From contig QKYT01000050.1 in the NCBI GenBank assembly GCA_003550305.1, positions 1 through 64,000 of the forward strand: 64,000 nt of DNA, read 5' to 3'. Shown here in pieces: positions 44,316 to 56,683 of the stretch. Below the pieces are notes generated by a model that worked only from the letters and a program-made list of their open reading frames with translations, searched no databases and was not told where the DNA came from. The position numbers and the translations under genes were made by a program. The stretch is from Glomus cerebriforme. Its lineage: Eukaryota; Glomeromycota; Glomeromycetes; Glomerales; Glomeraceae. Position 1 is the first letter of the stretch, and every line of letters starts with the position of its first letter.

Positions 44316-45142
44316 TTTTTTTTGTAGGTTAAGAAAGTATAGGAAATGAAATTGGCTTTTTTTGACCAATGAATGTGTTTTTTAAGAGTTTAAAATAGTC
44401 ACCAAGTCTACTAATCAAGATGCGATTGAGCGGAACAAATAGATCTAAGATTCGACTAGTTTTCTTACCCGAGAAAACCCTTATTTTAATTCTCGAATGT
44501 AGGTAACAGATCGAGGTTTGAAAAGCTCTTTATATCGGTTGTTCCCATTTTTTTTGACAGATAAATGGATCGGGACCTTGCGTGTTGCGTCACTTTAAGC
44601 GAAGGTATACTTTACTTAATTTGGTAACAATTTAGTTGCTTACGGAGATTAACATTTATTTACATTACAAAATCTATTGTTTATGATTATGTCAATTGAT
44701 ATTTTTACGGTTAGATTTTTGATTGCGACTTGCAAAGGTTGATTTGACGCAGTACAGTATATCAAAAAGAGCTACCTGATCGAAGTTTTAAAATCATGAT
44801 GGACGAGTTAGGTTATTAGGTTTTTCTGATCAAACATTGTTTTATTTAATAAAATATTATTTTCAAAAAGATGAGGAAGGCAATTATAGCTTTTAAATTC
44901 AAAAAAGAAAGTACTAAATCCAATTAAATAACTATCCACTTAAATAATTATAAGTCAACGTCGTAGATCTTGTATATCAACTTTATATTATATTGACACG
45001 ATTAATTGGAAGTTTCAAGAGATATCAGAATTTTTTTTAAAGTTCTGAAATCTAAGAAATCTAAACTTCTAAAAAATTTTTTTATATGTATATTTGGAAA
45101 AATTAAAATCGCAGTGTTTTTTTTTATTATTTATTACTATAA
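44316..45142. other. Intergenic 0.8 kb upstream of ARB1
   Basis: The ARB1 promoter region plus AT-rich DNA. No gene, RNA or repeat could be supported. Confidence 0.5.
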
Positions 45143-46696
45143 ATGTTAATCATCCATATTAATATTATATCGATTTCCACTTTTATCATTACCAAATTGG
45201 TCACTATGTCAATAACAAAGAACTCTAATTTGAATTTTTCAAAATTGCCATATTTACTGTATGCCGTTTATCGTGTAACCATCAATGATATAAAAAGTAT
45301 GTTCGCGTTTTCTTTCAGTAATTTTTTTTGACACAGATTAATTTGATACATTTTTTAATTGATAATAATCTAGTTTGGTGCATGGGACTTATCCTGATAT
45401 TCATAAAGAGAATGAGAATTTATATAATTAGTCTCTGGTAAAGATGGTGAAGTTTTTGACGAAGAAAATCCCTATGCAACCATATCCGATTTCATGTATG
45501 GATGGGGTTGATGAAACTGATTATAATGAAAAACATCTAACATCTAGTCTAGACAGTTTATTTTATAATGTAAATCAATATGTTTTACATAATAATATAT
45601 TTAACCTTCCGCTGTTCCGCATACTATTTTTACCTAATACTGGAAAAATAAGACGTGTATGATGCAATTTAACATTATATTAGATCACCCGACAGGTCCT
45701 GGAAGTGAATGATTCGTTCACGAAATTTTAAAAAATATAATACGAGCAAAATTATAGATGAAGGTATTTTACATGAACGAAGTCATATCTCCTCAACTCA
45801 ACCGAACAGGAATGTGATCTGGAAATAGGACCTGCGTCAGATCTTATGGATTCACCAAGGAGTGTAAAGAAAAAAAAAATTAAAATCGTTTTTTTTTTGT
45901 TTTACGGTATCTTAACGTAATATGGTATTTACCCATGAAATTCAAGATTTCGATAAGCATTTCGAACACTGTATTGCGGATATTTAGCTTATTTGATTTA
46001 ACATAGTATAGCATCTCGTAACTTCTTGTTGTGCCAATTCAAGTTTCTCACTGAAAGTTGTCGACCATTATATTCTTGATTTCAGACAGTTTGGAATCAT
46101 AATCCGTAATGAATATGTTTCGACAATACTTCACACGGCACTGGAGATGAGTTGTCAATGTATGGGATAATTTCGTTTTTGTCAGAACTTAATGGTGATG
46201 ATATTGATGCGTATTTTGTTCTCAGAAATTCGAGAGCTTTATTTGCGTTACATACCAAGAAAATAAAAGAGGAAGATGACGATTTCGAGTAACTATACGG
46301 TATTGTTACATCTGGTATGAAAATTTTTTTTTTTTTCATTAGTCAAACTTGAATGGTAATAATTATATAGCAGGAAATTTCCACCTATTTTTAGCTGAGG
46401 ATTAGCATTTCTTGCTTTATAGTCTGAGAGAAGTTTCTCAAACAAGTGAAAATTCCCTAATCCCTATACCATCAAATTTAAACAAGACGACGGATAAAAA
46501 TTTTCAAATGTATATCGTGATGCATTATAGTGTGAAAGTGGTTAGTTTGATTGTCAGTTTGTTGAAGGATAGGGCTTATGAGATAATTCTTCATCAAGCA
46601 AGAGGATCAAATAAAAAGATATCATACGAAGAAATAATGTGTGGAAGTATTGTCTACAGTCATATGTATAGAGCACGCGTTACTGTAAGCGCGTAA
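45143..46696 (+). pseudogene. Decayed or intron-split hypothetical gene
   Basis: Open pieces in the plus sense recur at 45444-45662 (ends PNTGKIRRV), about 46110-46290 (HGTGDELSMYGIISFLSELNGDD..., no start codon) and 46412-46696 (94 aa with KVVSLIVSLLKDRAYEII). The last two resemble in style the 'LLKDR' domain common in large Rhizophagus hypothetical families that sit beside Crinkler-type genes, but I cannot name a family with confidence. No consistent splice path joins the pieces, and stops lie between them. It is either a dying gene copy or a gene with introns I could not resolve. Confidence 0.3.
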
Positions 46697-47082
46697 TTTA
46701 TTTTAGCGATAATATTTATAACATTAAATTAAGCTTGATTTACTTTTGGCAAAGAGTATATTATCATAACAATAGTTGATTCTTTTCACTTTGAGAGAGG
46801 TGAGGTATGGCATCACGTTAACAAAAAGCACACATTCTTGAAATTTCAGCATGTATTATTTAATAAAAAAAAAAAGAATTTGTGATGAAATCATTTTTAC
46901 AAAGTAATCCATTTTTAGAATGCTACAAATCATATAAAAAAAGGTGATTTATTTACAAGAAAAATAAGATTTTGCTTTGAACGTTTTATGCTTTAATAAT
47001 AAAATACCCCACCCATTCCCATAATTACAATGTTTTTTATAAAAATACATGGAATTAAAATACAAAGTATACAAAATTGAAC
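46697..47082. other. Intergenic 0.4 kb
   Basis: AT-rich, no feature recognised. Confidence 0.5.
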
Positions 47083-48312
47083 TTAGTATTCATCAAGAAT
47101 TTCATAAATTTCTTCTGCTTCACTATGATTATCAGAATCCACACTCCCTGCATAACTATCAGAATCTGCTAATACACCACCAGTATAGTATTTTATTTTG
47201 TTCTCTATGATTTGATCAAGATTTTCTAGTATATATTCCAGGGATTTATTTTTAAAGTCAATATTTGCTGTATGCGGAAGTTTCCATCCACAATATATCT
47301 TCTTATGCTTTCCAGAAATGATAATATTATATCCTTGTTTTCGTGCAAAATCAATATACAGTTCACATAAGTAACAACATCTTTTTGATACTGCTATAAA
47401 CTCCCTATTTCTATTATCCTGGTCTATTATGCTGGTCAATATATTCATTTCTGCATGTAAATAAATACATTGTTTAATGTCATTGTCCAGTTGAAGTTGT
47501 TTTGTATTTTCATCAGTATATATTTTTATTAATTTTCTCTTAATGAAATTATTTTTCAAACATTTTTTCATAAAAAGTTCATACTCTTCATCATTAGCAA
47601 ACCTTTTGATAATATTTTTCCATGAAAATATGGATTGATTAGTTATAATATCAGGATCCATTTTATACAATTCAATATTAGAAAATAGAATTTTGTACTT
47701 TATATTACGAGCACATGCCATGATATTTATCACAGACCCAGCGTAAGATCCCACCTTTCTGAGATGTCCTAAAAATCTTGAGGGGATCGTAGGATCATTT
47801 TTGACTTTCTTATTATATTTGCTACAAATTCCGGATAATTTAAACTTATTCACTTCATCTATATTATTAACATCGGTTGAAGTATCTTTTAAAAAAGATA
47901 TAATATGTTCATCATTTTGACCATTAATTATATCATTTTTAAGTCTTTTAAATCTAGACTCAAGTTTAGCAGAACAGTAATTCATTACATCGTCGGTTAA
48001 AGCCTTCACAACATCTTTTGATTTCGCAGGAGCATCCTTAGATATATTTCTCAAATATCCCTGGATTTTATTAATATATTCAACATCCTCATTAAGCCAA
48101 TTATTATTCTTAGAAATGTAAACCTTACAACTATCGGGTAAAACTTTCAATCTTACTGCAACTACTTCTTTATCTCTTGCAAGTATTGTTGCTAAGTTAC
48201 AAGAAAAAGTGTCATTTTCTGTCAGGTCAATGACTTCATCACTTGCTCCCTCGACAGCGAAGTTTATACTTTCAGCAACGCACAATTTACTGTACAAATC
48301 TTTTTCTGACAT
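47083..48312 (-). CDS. OTT_1508-like deaminase-fold protein
   Basis: A single-exon frame of 409 residues. Near the C-terminus lie the zinc-binding marks of the OTT_1508-like deaminases: His-Ala-Glu at 286-288 (YLHAEMNILTSI) and, after a FIAVSK strand, Cys313 and Cys316 (RCCYLCE). This gives the HAE...CxxC layout in which His and the two Cys bind zinc and Glu acts as proton shuttle. The long N-terminal part (1-280) is alpha-helical and charged, without another recognised domain. The C-terminal 40 residues are acidic (AEEIYEILDEY). The family was defined from an Orientia gene and is scattered in fungi, often in lineage-specific copies; its substrate is unknown. No intron, and a boundary with decayed DNA on both sides. 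Confidence 0.75.
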   Translation of the reverse strand: MSEKDLYSKLCVAESINFAVEGASDEVIDLTENDTFSCNLATILARDKEVVAVRLKVLPDSCKVYISKNNNWLNEDVEYINKIQGYLRNISKDAPAKSKDVVKALTDDVMNYCSAKLESRFKRLKNDIINGQNDEHIISFLKDTSTDVNNIDEVNKFKLSGICSKYNKKVKNDPTIPSRFLGHLRKVGSYAGSVINIMACARNIKYKILFSNIELYKMDPDIITNQSIFSWKNIIKRFANDEEYELFMKKCLKNNFIKRKLIKIYTDENTKQLQLDNDIKQCIYLHAEMNILTSIIDQDNRNREFIAVSKRCCYLCELYIDFARKQGYNIIISGKHKKIYCGWKLPHTANIDFKNKSLEYILENLDQIIENKIKYYTGGVLADSDSYAGSVDSDNHSEAEEIYEILDEY

Positions 48313-50563
48313 TTTGTGCTTGACATCGACTTCATTATTGCTTCTATTAAAATATGGAAATTGATTTGTAGATCGGCGTAATATAATAGTGGCTTAAAAT
48401 AATCACTTTTATTTTTAACATCGCGTAAAGGCTGATTATGTACCGTTTTTTTTTCTTGATTGTTTAATAAAAAGAGATTTTTGATTTAGTTAATGGAAAA
48501 TTTTTAAATAATTCTAATAATTTGAAATTACCCATCATTAATAATACTATAGACAATAGTATGTAATGAATCTGTAATTTCTACGACAAGTAAGAATTGA
48601 GTATAAAATTAATTATTTAAATTTTACTCCTTATATTTTGATTCGTGATAATGTTAATGATGAGATTCGTCCTTGATTAGGAAATTCATAAAACTTATAT
48701 AACTTATATTGCGGGAAAAATATTTTTGGAACCATGGAAAATTAATAATGAAATAGTTAATGAAATTTAACTTCTTTAGAAGTTTATTATTAACATCAAA
48801 TGTACAGTATGATGATCAAATTAGAATGCATATGAAAAAAAAGTCGCAATTTGCAAGTTCCCTGTACTAAATTATCTAATAAAAACGCGGTGTTTCCATC
48901 AAAAATCTGGGGTAAAAGGAAAAGTTAGAACCTAATTAAAATGATGAAGTGATAACTAATTGGTTACTTTATATTGTTAAACAATTATTAAAATTTTACC
49001 CTTTCACAAAATATATCCCTTTATTATTATTAGTTGATTTTAAAAATATCAAGTAATTTAAACCTAATTAAGAAGATATAATAATAATTTTTAGAAACAT
49101 TTAGAATCATATAAAGTTAAGGCCGAGATCATTCTTTTGGAGCGAAAAATTCTTTATAATCTTGCATATGCAGTAAAACCTCGTGGTTGTTAATCTTTTG
49201 TTTACTAATATAGGAATTTTAAGAAGGGTGTATTACACATATACTTTAATTAGTATTCCGAGATGGTTTATAATGATAAATTCTTCCGAAAGTTGATCAA
49301 TTATCCTTAGCAGTTAGGTCAAAGAAAATGAATGAATACATTTGTATTGTGGCTTTGTCTCGGAAATCAAAAAGATTGCGACAGTTATTGCGGCATTTCC
49401 TAATTTCATTTCATATGACATCATCATACTTCATTCCTGGTACGATTAATTACAGAAAATTGACCAAACTTTATTGAATCAAATAATTAATACCCGAATT
49501 CAGGCTTGACCAGTTTTGATCTTTTTTTGTCAATTATTATCCTAATTTATATACAATTATACAATTTCTTTTTCCTTCATGAGTTTAATATATATATATA
49601 TAGTATATTTCAAAATTGTTAAGACAATTTTTAAGATTACAAAACTGCGGAGTTGGGAAGGTCAATTTATCATATTAATACAGATAACTTATACTATTCT
49701 TCTCTACGAGAGAATAAAAGAACGAGGCGCATGCGAAATCTTTAGCCAAAAGTGAAAAAATTATTCATTTTTCACGTGATATGATGTAAAAATCTTTCGA
49801 TTTCAGAAATCGCCTTATGCATTACATATAATTTTTTTTTTCTAAATAATGCATATTACGTAAAAAAAATTGGGCTAAAAAAGATAATCTTTACTTTATT
49901 AAAAATTAATCGCATGTTCCCAAAAAAAAACTTATTTATAGAAAAAAAATATATCTCGTTTTGATCAAGTTCAAAATTCGGATTTCCCCTTTTTTTTATA
50001 ACTTTTGGTTAATTAAAGTAATTAAATTTTTTTTTTTTTTTTGTGAGAAAAAGGATTTAATATTAAAATTTTTTTAATTTAATATATAAAAAAATGGTGA
50101 TTTCATAGACTTACAATTCACTATATTTAGTATCAATTGATTCTTATTAAGCAATATCCAATTTAGTATAGAAACATTGTGGTTAAATAATTAAAAATAG
50201 ATGATTGGGAATTGTACCAAAAAAAGAAATCATTGTTTTTTTTCTACAGTTAATAAAAATAAATCTTACCGCCACTTTAGTTTCCCAAATTAAGCACAAA
50301 CTTTAATTTACAATTTATCGAAACTTACACAAATTTAAAAAGGGTCAAATCATATTTAAATTATTACGAGTACTTTGTGCACAGCTTATTATTCGGTTTA
50401 TTATATATATCATTCCAAATTTCTTATATATATAACTGGTCAATTTCCCTGTTTTCTTTTTTTTTTTTTTATCCTTTAAACTTTCTTAAAAATTCATATA
50501 TAATTATTTTTTTTTTTTTAATCACTATTATTATCTAATAATATTTTCCTTTCTAAACTAATA
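48313..50563. other. Intergenic 2.25 kb, no gene seen
   Basis: AT-rich DNA with many homopolymer runs. A TATATATA box lies at about 50425-50432 and a pyrimidine-rich run before 50560; both probably belong to the promoter of the secreted protein gene that follows. Nothing else could be supported. Confidence 0.45.
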
Positions 50564-51260
50564 ATGAAGACTACAAGTTTATTATTTGTTGCTTTGGCCG
50601 CCGTCTTTACCTTGGCTCCCACAAGCGAAGCGGTATGTGCTAATATGGCAGTATATACCGACTGTAAAAATAGAGGCAATGCTCAATTAAATGCTTGTGG
50701 TTTCGATGATTGGACTTGTAAATGTGCTGCAAATACTGGTATGTAAAAGAAAACAAGTGCTTTAATATTTAATGACCTTTACTTATTCTTTTCTTTTCTC
50801 TTTTTTTTAAAAAAAATTCTAGCTATTCAAAATTGTTACCTTCAATGTCCAGACGATACTGATATCCAAACCGAAGGAAGAGCATATCAGGTAAAGAAAA
50901 AGAAATTCTTTTTCTTTATTCACTTCAATATAATATGAAATAAATTCATAATCTTTTTTTTTTTTTCAGCCTGCAACACAACAATCATGTTTATTGGCTG
51001 CAAGTCAATCATCATCTAAAGCATTAGCTACTCCAGCAGCTACTCCTTTAGTTCCAGCAGCAGCACCAGCAACAACTCCACCACCAGCTGTTCCAGCTGC
51101 GAATCAACCACCTGCAGGAGTTCCAGGAGCTCCTGGTCAATCTACTAGTGCTAATTTACCTACCCCTTCTGGTAAATCTGCCGCTAATTACAATAAAATA
51201 AATGTTATGTTTGCTGCTGTTCCACCCGTAGCTGCTGTTATAATTGGACAATTTATTTAG
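50564..51260 (+). CDS. Secreted cysteine-rich, GPI-anchored protein (CFEM-like)
   Basis: Three exons: 50564-50738, 50823-50890, 50970-51260; GT-AG, 178 codons (177 aa). A signal peptide (MKTTSLLFVALAAVFTLAPTSEA) is followed by a compact domain with eight cysteines (VCANMAVYTDCKNRG...CGFDDWTCKCAAN...NCYLQCPDD...QQSC), spacing close to but not exactly that of CFEM domains. Then a Pro/Ala/Thr-rich stalk (PAAAPATTPPPAVP, likely O-glycosylated) leads into a hydrophobic C-terminus (FAAVPPVAAVIIGQFI), preceded by a Ser/Ala/Asn omega-site region, as in GPI-anchored cell wall proteins. Role unknown; CFEM proteins act in wall structure, iron/heme uptake or plant interaction. Strong TATA-like promoter and poly-pyrimidine leader suggest regulated expression. 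Confidence 0.8.
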
Positions 51261-52702
51261 ATATTATTTTACATAATTTTTTTTTTTAAAAAAAAAAAAA
51301 AATAAAAATAACAAAATTTTAATTTTTGATTTGTCCTCGTTTTATTTACAAGATTTTTTTTTCAATTTTTTTTTTTACTCTTTTACTATCTCGTAGATCT
51401 TACCTTTTTTCTTTAATCATAGAAAAAAAAAAAAAAAAAATAACAATAATATTAATATTAATACTGTAATTATAAAAATTATAAAATAATTTTTTTTTTA
51501 ATGCATGCGATCTAATAAATGACAATGCAAAACGACAAATAATAATTTAAACGGTGAAAATCCGCTTTACTATATATGGTAGGATATATTTGCATAGATG
51601 CTTGTAATTTAAAATGTACGCTTCATATAATATACGCAAAAAAAACAAAAAGATTGACTAAATATTTGGCCCCTGATTATTTCAGTTGTTCTTTAATGTA
51701 TCAATGCTTAGGAATATGCAGTACAAACAGCTGCATGCAGATCAACAAATTTATCCTCTCAAATTAATGAATTTACGAAACACATCATATAACGAAATTT
51801 ATTATAAGTTCTGTAATAATTATTATATATATAAAAATATTAAAAATTACAATAAAAGAATTGAAAGTTTTCAATACTTTTCAATATTTTGATAATTCTT
51901 TAAAGAACTTTCGATTTGTGAGTTGATGATTGTGAAATTCTATTCGACACAATTTATAATATCGCGGCGCTGGATCTACATTATTAATAATTTATGCACT
52001 CATTCCATCTGTGTAATCAAAATAGAAAGGAAAGGTGTACTAATAATTTAATATCTGCGTCACAAAAATCCCGGTTCCTGCGGAAGGTTCCAATTTACAT
52101 ATGCAATAAAATTAAATTAATGTAACTGATTTTTTTTTGTATCATCTCATCTTTCTTACCAGTTACTCAGCAGTTTTGATGCTCTCCTAGATTAATTAAT
52201 TATTTATTATCATTAAAACAACAAAAATTCTGAATTAATTTGTAATAATTACTGTATTCTAGTTTCGTCATAATCCCAAAACCTTTAAAACTTTTCTTAA
52301 TAACTTTAATAACATTGAATATCATACATTTTGTGCACAGCTAACTTTATAGAAAAAAAATTTGTTCAAGAAAATAGAAATTATAATTCATAATTATTAT
52401 TGTTATTTACAATACTGTATATCTGATATTACTAAATATTATTATTACTATTTCATAAATTGCTATTTATACTACTATAGAAAATTAAAAAGGCATGTAA
52501 AAAAATCTTGATGAGGTGGGAGTTTTTTTCTAATACTATATGCGAATCTAACTTGATTGTTCATGTGATAAAAGAAACAAAAAATAAAAAAATAAAAATG
52601 AAAAATAAATTAAATTAAGAAATTATTAGTGACATTTATATTGTTTCGGACCCGAAACTTACCCTAAAATCAAATGGAAAATTTTGAGGTGCACAACTCT
52701 CT
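51261..52702. other. Intergenic 1.4 kb, no gene seen
   Basis: Long A and T runs follow the secreted protein gene (51277-51440). Frames of 60-70 codons at 51576-51892 have no features and are not called. Confidence 0.5.
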
Positions 52703-53953
52703 CTATATTTGATCATAGTTTCCTGTACTTTCACTATTGAAACCACTAGGTAGTGGTTCAAGCATGTTCGAAAAAATCGGATTATCTCTAAGAGCGTAAA
52801 TGGCTTTTCTTGTTTTATGCTTTAATATTTCATCTTCGTTCATTTCTTCATAAAAGTCTTCCATTGGTGCAATATCATCATAGGGATTGTGCAAACTTCC
52901 ATCAAATAAATCCAGAAACTTCATACGATTGGTATCAGCAATACCATTAATTCTAGGTTTTGCTGATTTCACCATCTTGCTAATCACCTTAAGTGCAGTC
53001 TTGCGATTTGTTAATGTTACTTCCATAATTTTCTTACTTTTACTCAACCAAAAAATATTCCAAACATTATTCATATCTGTCAATACTCCGATAACTTTTA
53101 CATCAACATCTACAAAACAGTCTGCAACAATCATCTCAAGAATAGCTTGAGGAATGTGATGTTCTTCTATCACCTTTTTTAATTCTATAGTTGCATGAAT
53201 TCCGTGTTTAAGTAATTTACCCTGGACACAATCCTTTTTCACTAAAATGATATCTGTTCCGCCATGGATGTTGAAAGGTAACATAAAATCTTTACGCATG
53301 TTTAAGAATTCTTTTTTATCAACAACATCTTCAATTATAATATCTTCGGGAAGTATCGGTTTGAGGTGATCATTAAGATATTTAATTATTTTTATACGTT
53401 GTTCTTTGTGATTTTCTGCGTGGTTGGTCCACTTATAGGGAACTATGTCCTCCTTTGGATATTGTTTATAAAAAATGTACAGGCTTTAGGGACAATTTAG
53501 AATGTTGAAGAAAGCGATGGAAGTCATTATCATTAATTGCTGAAAGAGATGCTGTTTCGTACTTTGCATTAACTTGATCATAAATAAATTTGATTTTATC
53601 CAGAACTTCATTAATGAGCAAAGGATCTTTTGTGCAAAAAGGTGTTTTGTTTGGGTGGTGTTTGATGATAAGAAATAGAAAAGGAAGTTATTATTGACAA
53701 TTATAAATGAGAAAGAGGAAAATTTTAAGCTTCGATAGCATCTGTGTTAGAACATACCAGGCTTCAAGAAAGTCCTAAGATAAGCAAGCTTATCTTTATC
53801 CGCATCAAAATGACCAAGGTCTGACAATGCATCAGATTGTTGATCTTTATGTTTTGTGAAATGTGATAATAATTCAGCCTTCTCCGTTAGAGTTTCAGCG
53901 AGGCGAGCAATTTCCGTTTTAATGTTTACAGAGGCGATATCTGTTCCTAACAT
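52703..53953 (-). CDS. Crinkler-like protein with PD-(D/E)XK-type domain, frame broken
   Basis: Exon 1 is 53953-53758 (GT donor, phase 1), exon 2 starts at 53626 and runs to the stop at 52703, but the frame shifts by one base at a run of six T near 53485 (between the LKPVH and KQYPKEDIVP segments). Either a sequencing/assembly error, a real frameshift or a very short unrecognised intron explains it. The N-terminal part is helical (SVNIKTEIARLAETLTEKAELL). The C-terminal part has GGTDIIL, then ATIELKK after about 25 residues: the D...ExK layout of PD-(D/E)XK nucleases, followed by QAILEMIVADCF and VIGVLTDMNNVWNIFWL. I know this combination from Rhizophagus Crinkler-type (CRN) effector-like families. 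No signal peptide is seen. Function: probable nuclease-fold domain, activity unproven. Confidence 0.55.
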
Positions 53954-55129
53954 TATTTATTATTTAGTACAAATCTGAGAAAGAAATTTTAATGCGTATT
54001 GAGAGAGAGATATATAAATATATGAGAAATCGATTGTTACGCAATACGCAACTATTGTAAAAGAAATTTCGAGAATAAATTACAGTATGATGAGTAACTT
54101 ATTGATCCTTATTTGAGGATTGTTTTTTAAAAAATTTTATTATAGCGCAGCGATCAGAAACCTTTGTCAACCATTTTCAAACAATTATGTTTCCTTACTC
54201 ATATTTGCATTACACTTTTATACCATATCGGTTAAATATTATTGACAATAATTGACCAAAATCCGATAAGTATGACTGTCTTAAAAATCATTTAAATATT
54301 ACAATCTTTTTCTTGATAACAATGGTTATTTTTACTCAATTTTCTTTTAACTAAGCATATATTATTAGACAGTTATTATGAAATAAAGGAAATAAAGGAA
54401 TTATCTGATATTTTTATTATATATATATTTATATACAAATTTTATCGATGATGGCAGTAGGTGGGATAAACCGGTCTAAATGGATATTTTTTTTTAGAAA
54501 TTTGAGCCATTTGAACTGAAAAGATAACTTAATACTACGATAATTTTTAACATCTTTATTTACACATTATATTTAATGTTTTATTAATGTTTTATTTTAA
54601 ATATCAAACTGATATTGTGTTTTGAAAAGAGCAAGCTGATGATTTGCCAATTTTTTTGTTTACCTGGAGGGAAAAAAAGGTGAATTATTTTTTTCTTGAA
54701 TTGACTTAATACCGTAGCAGTAACACGAAATATATGAATAAAGGTGAAAAAGAATTTTTCTTGACAAATGTTGAGGTTAAGTTTAAAACTGGCTTTTTTT
54801 AGTACCCACTGTGATCTGAATTTTTAAATAAGAAAAATTCGTGAATTTTTCTTAATCTTGTCATTTTAATTTTTATTTAATTAAGAGTGATTCATGTTAT
54901 TGTAAAAACTATCATAATAAATATGAATTATATATTCAATTTGAGAGAATATATAATCAAAGCAAAAAAGCTTTATGAATCACAATTATGCATAATCATT
55001 GTGTGTTTGATTCATCTTTAGCTAATTATATAAATATATCTATTCTACTCCAAGAATTTTTCCTTTGACAGGCTTAAACGTATATAGAAAATCTCCAAAA
55101 ACACTTTCGTTAATCTAAGGATTTGAGCT

Positions 55130-55310
55130 TTCTTTTTTAAGGACTTTTTTTGGTCCCTTTCTACCCAGTCTACCAAAGCTCTGGAGGAGGAGTGGTAGTA
55201 TCTTCCTTATAACAATCCGTCGTAAGGTCTGCCAAGCTCTAGAGGAGGGGTTGGTTATCTACCTTCCTTACGACACAAGGATTGTTGGAGGGGGCAAACC
55301 AGTACATAAT
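55130..55310. repeat. Composite GC-richer repeat with direct and inverted parts
   Basis: CTACCAAAGCTCTGGAGGAG (about 55169-55188) and CTGCCAAGCTCTAGAGGAGG (about 55230-55249) are near-direct copies. AACAATCC..GTCGTAAGG (55210-55226) and CCTTACGACACAAGGATTGTT (55265-55285) are inverted copies. The block stands out from AT-rich flanks and looks like a transposon-derived fragment, but no complete ends are visible. Confidence 0.55.
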
Positions 55311-55339
55311 TAGTCTAGTAATAATCATGTAAGACAAAG

Positions 55340-55520
55340 TGGAAAAAAATATAAAATAAAGAGTAAAAAAAAATCAAAAGATAAAAAGAAAATAAAAAAA
55401 AAAAGAAAAAATTAAAAAGAATATAAAGAATAAAAAAAGAAAAAAATTAGAAAGAAAAATAAAAAAAAAAGCAAAAAATTATAAAGAAATTAAATAAATT
55501 TTAAAGAAATAAAAGTATAA
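55340..55520 (+). repeat. A-rich low-complexity tract
   Basis: Almost T-free sequence built of AAAAR, AAATA and AAAGAA units. It directly follows the composite repeat and may be the A-rich tail region of a retroposed element, or simple low-complexity DNA. Confidence 0.5.
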
Positions 55521-56577
55521 ATATAAGAGGGCATTTGCTTACGGATTAATTGTTACTGTGGTTTTGTCAACTTTTTAAAATTGGTATGTATCTGTATTTT
55601 CTTTTTTTCTCTTAAGATTTCAGCTTGGACTTGAATATACTTATATTATAATACGGCAAGTCCAGATTTGTGAATTGTAGGTGAGTTGTTAATGTTTAAA
55701 CTGAACAAAACTTGTCACCTCTACGTGTGTTCAGGAGAGACAAGTATAGATTAACCTATATCTGGCCAAGTGCAAGCATAAGTTTCTTCTCGAAGATTGT
55801 TATTTTCGGCCGGTGGAATAATTATTATCACCTACATTGTGAGCTCGAAAGTCGAAAGTTATATTATACACCACGGAATTTTTGTATAAAACACGAGATA
55901 GGAATAGAAATAACATACCGTATACATCCGAAAATAAGCAACAGTGGCCTGCTTTACTACAATTTTGACCAGAATTATAAGGATCTTGGCCGGCATTATG
56001 TGTAAAATATGTTGCTTAATTTCGGAGGAATACTGTATATCAGATACGATCATAATATAATGATTTTACTGCGCCTGTAACCATTATACATCAAAAGTTT
56101 TTTGTACTATTTTATAAGAACTTCAATGTTTTTTAATATTTTTGTTTGCCCACATTTCGGGCTTTATTTTTAGAGGCAAATTTTTTACTATTCTATAATA
56201 TATATGTGTTAGTATGCTTGCAAAGAACGAAATTGTTTTTACCATACATATTTTTTATGAAAGAGAACATTATTAAAAGTGTGCTTCTGTAAAAAAAAAA
56301 AGAAGAAAACAAGTGCACATATGTTTTATTTTTATTTATAAGACAAAGATCTATTTCGTTAATGCTTTAAAGGTATCTCTTAAATAGTTAAGGTATGGTT
56401 TTGTTATTTAGGTACGGTATGATCAAATTTTTGCAGGTATGCCCGTACCTAAAACTATTTGTATATATATACAACCAATGTTGCGGGTACTGTACGATCC
56501 TAACTATTAAAAAGCATACCTGCAACTTTATTTAATTATATAGTATAAAAACATTATACTTAGTATAGTCAGTAGTT

Positions 56578-56683
56578 NNNNNNNNNNNNNNNNNNNNNNN
56601 NNNNNNNNNNNNNNNNNNNNNNNNNNNNNNNNNNNNNNNNNNNNNNNNNNNNNNNNNNNNNNNNNNNNNNNNNNNNNNNNNNN
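56578..56683. other. Assembly gap (106 N)
   Basis: A run of 106 N between two AT-rich flanks. GTAC-rich repeat motifs (GGTACGGTATGATC on the left, GGTATGATTTGAATCGTACC on the right, 57097-57116) lie on both sides and may have caused the gap. Confidence 0.95.

Larger units (their letters stand above)
53954..56577. other. Intergenic up to the assembly gap, with repeats
   Basis: It contains a GC-richer repeat block (55130-55310, own entry), a plus-strand A-rich tract (55340-55520) and GTAC-rich motifs near 56380-56520. Frames of 60-97 codons (55712-56053) look accidental. Confidence 0.45.
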
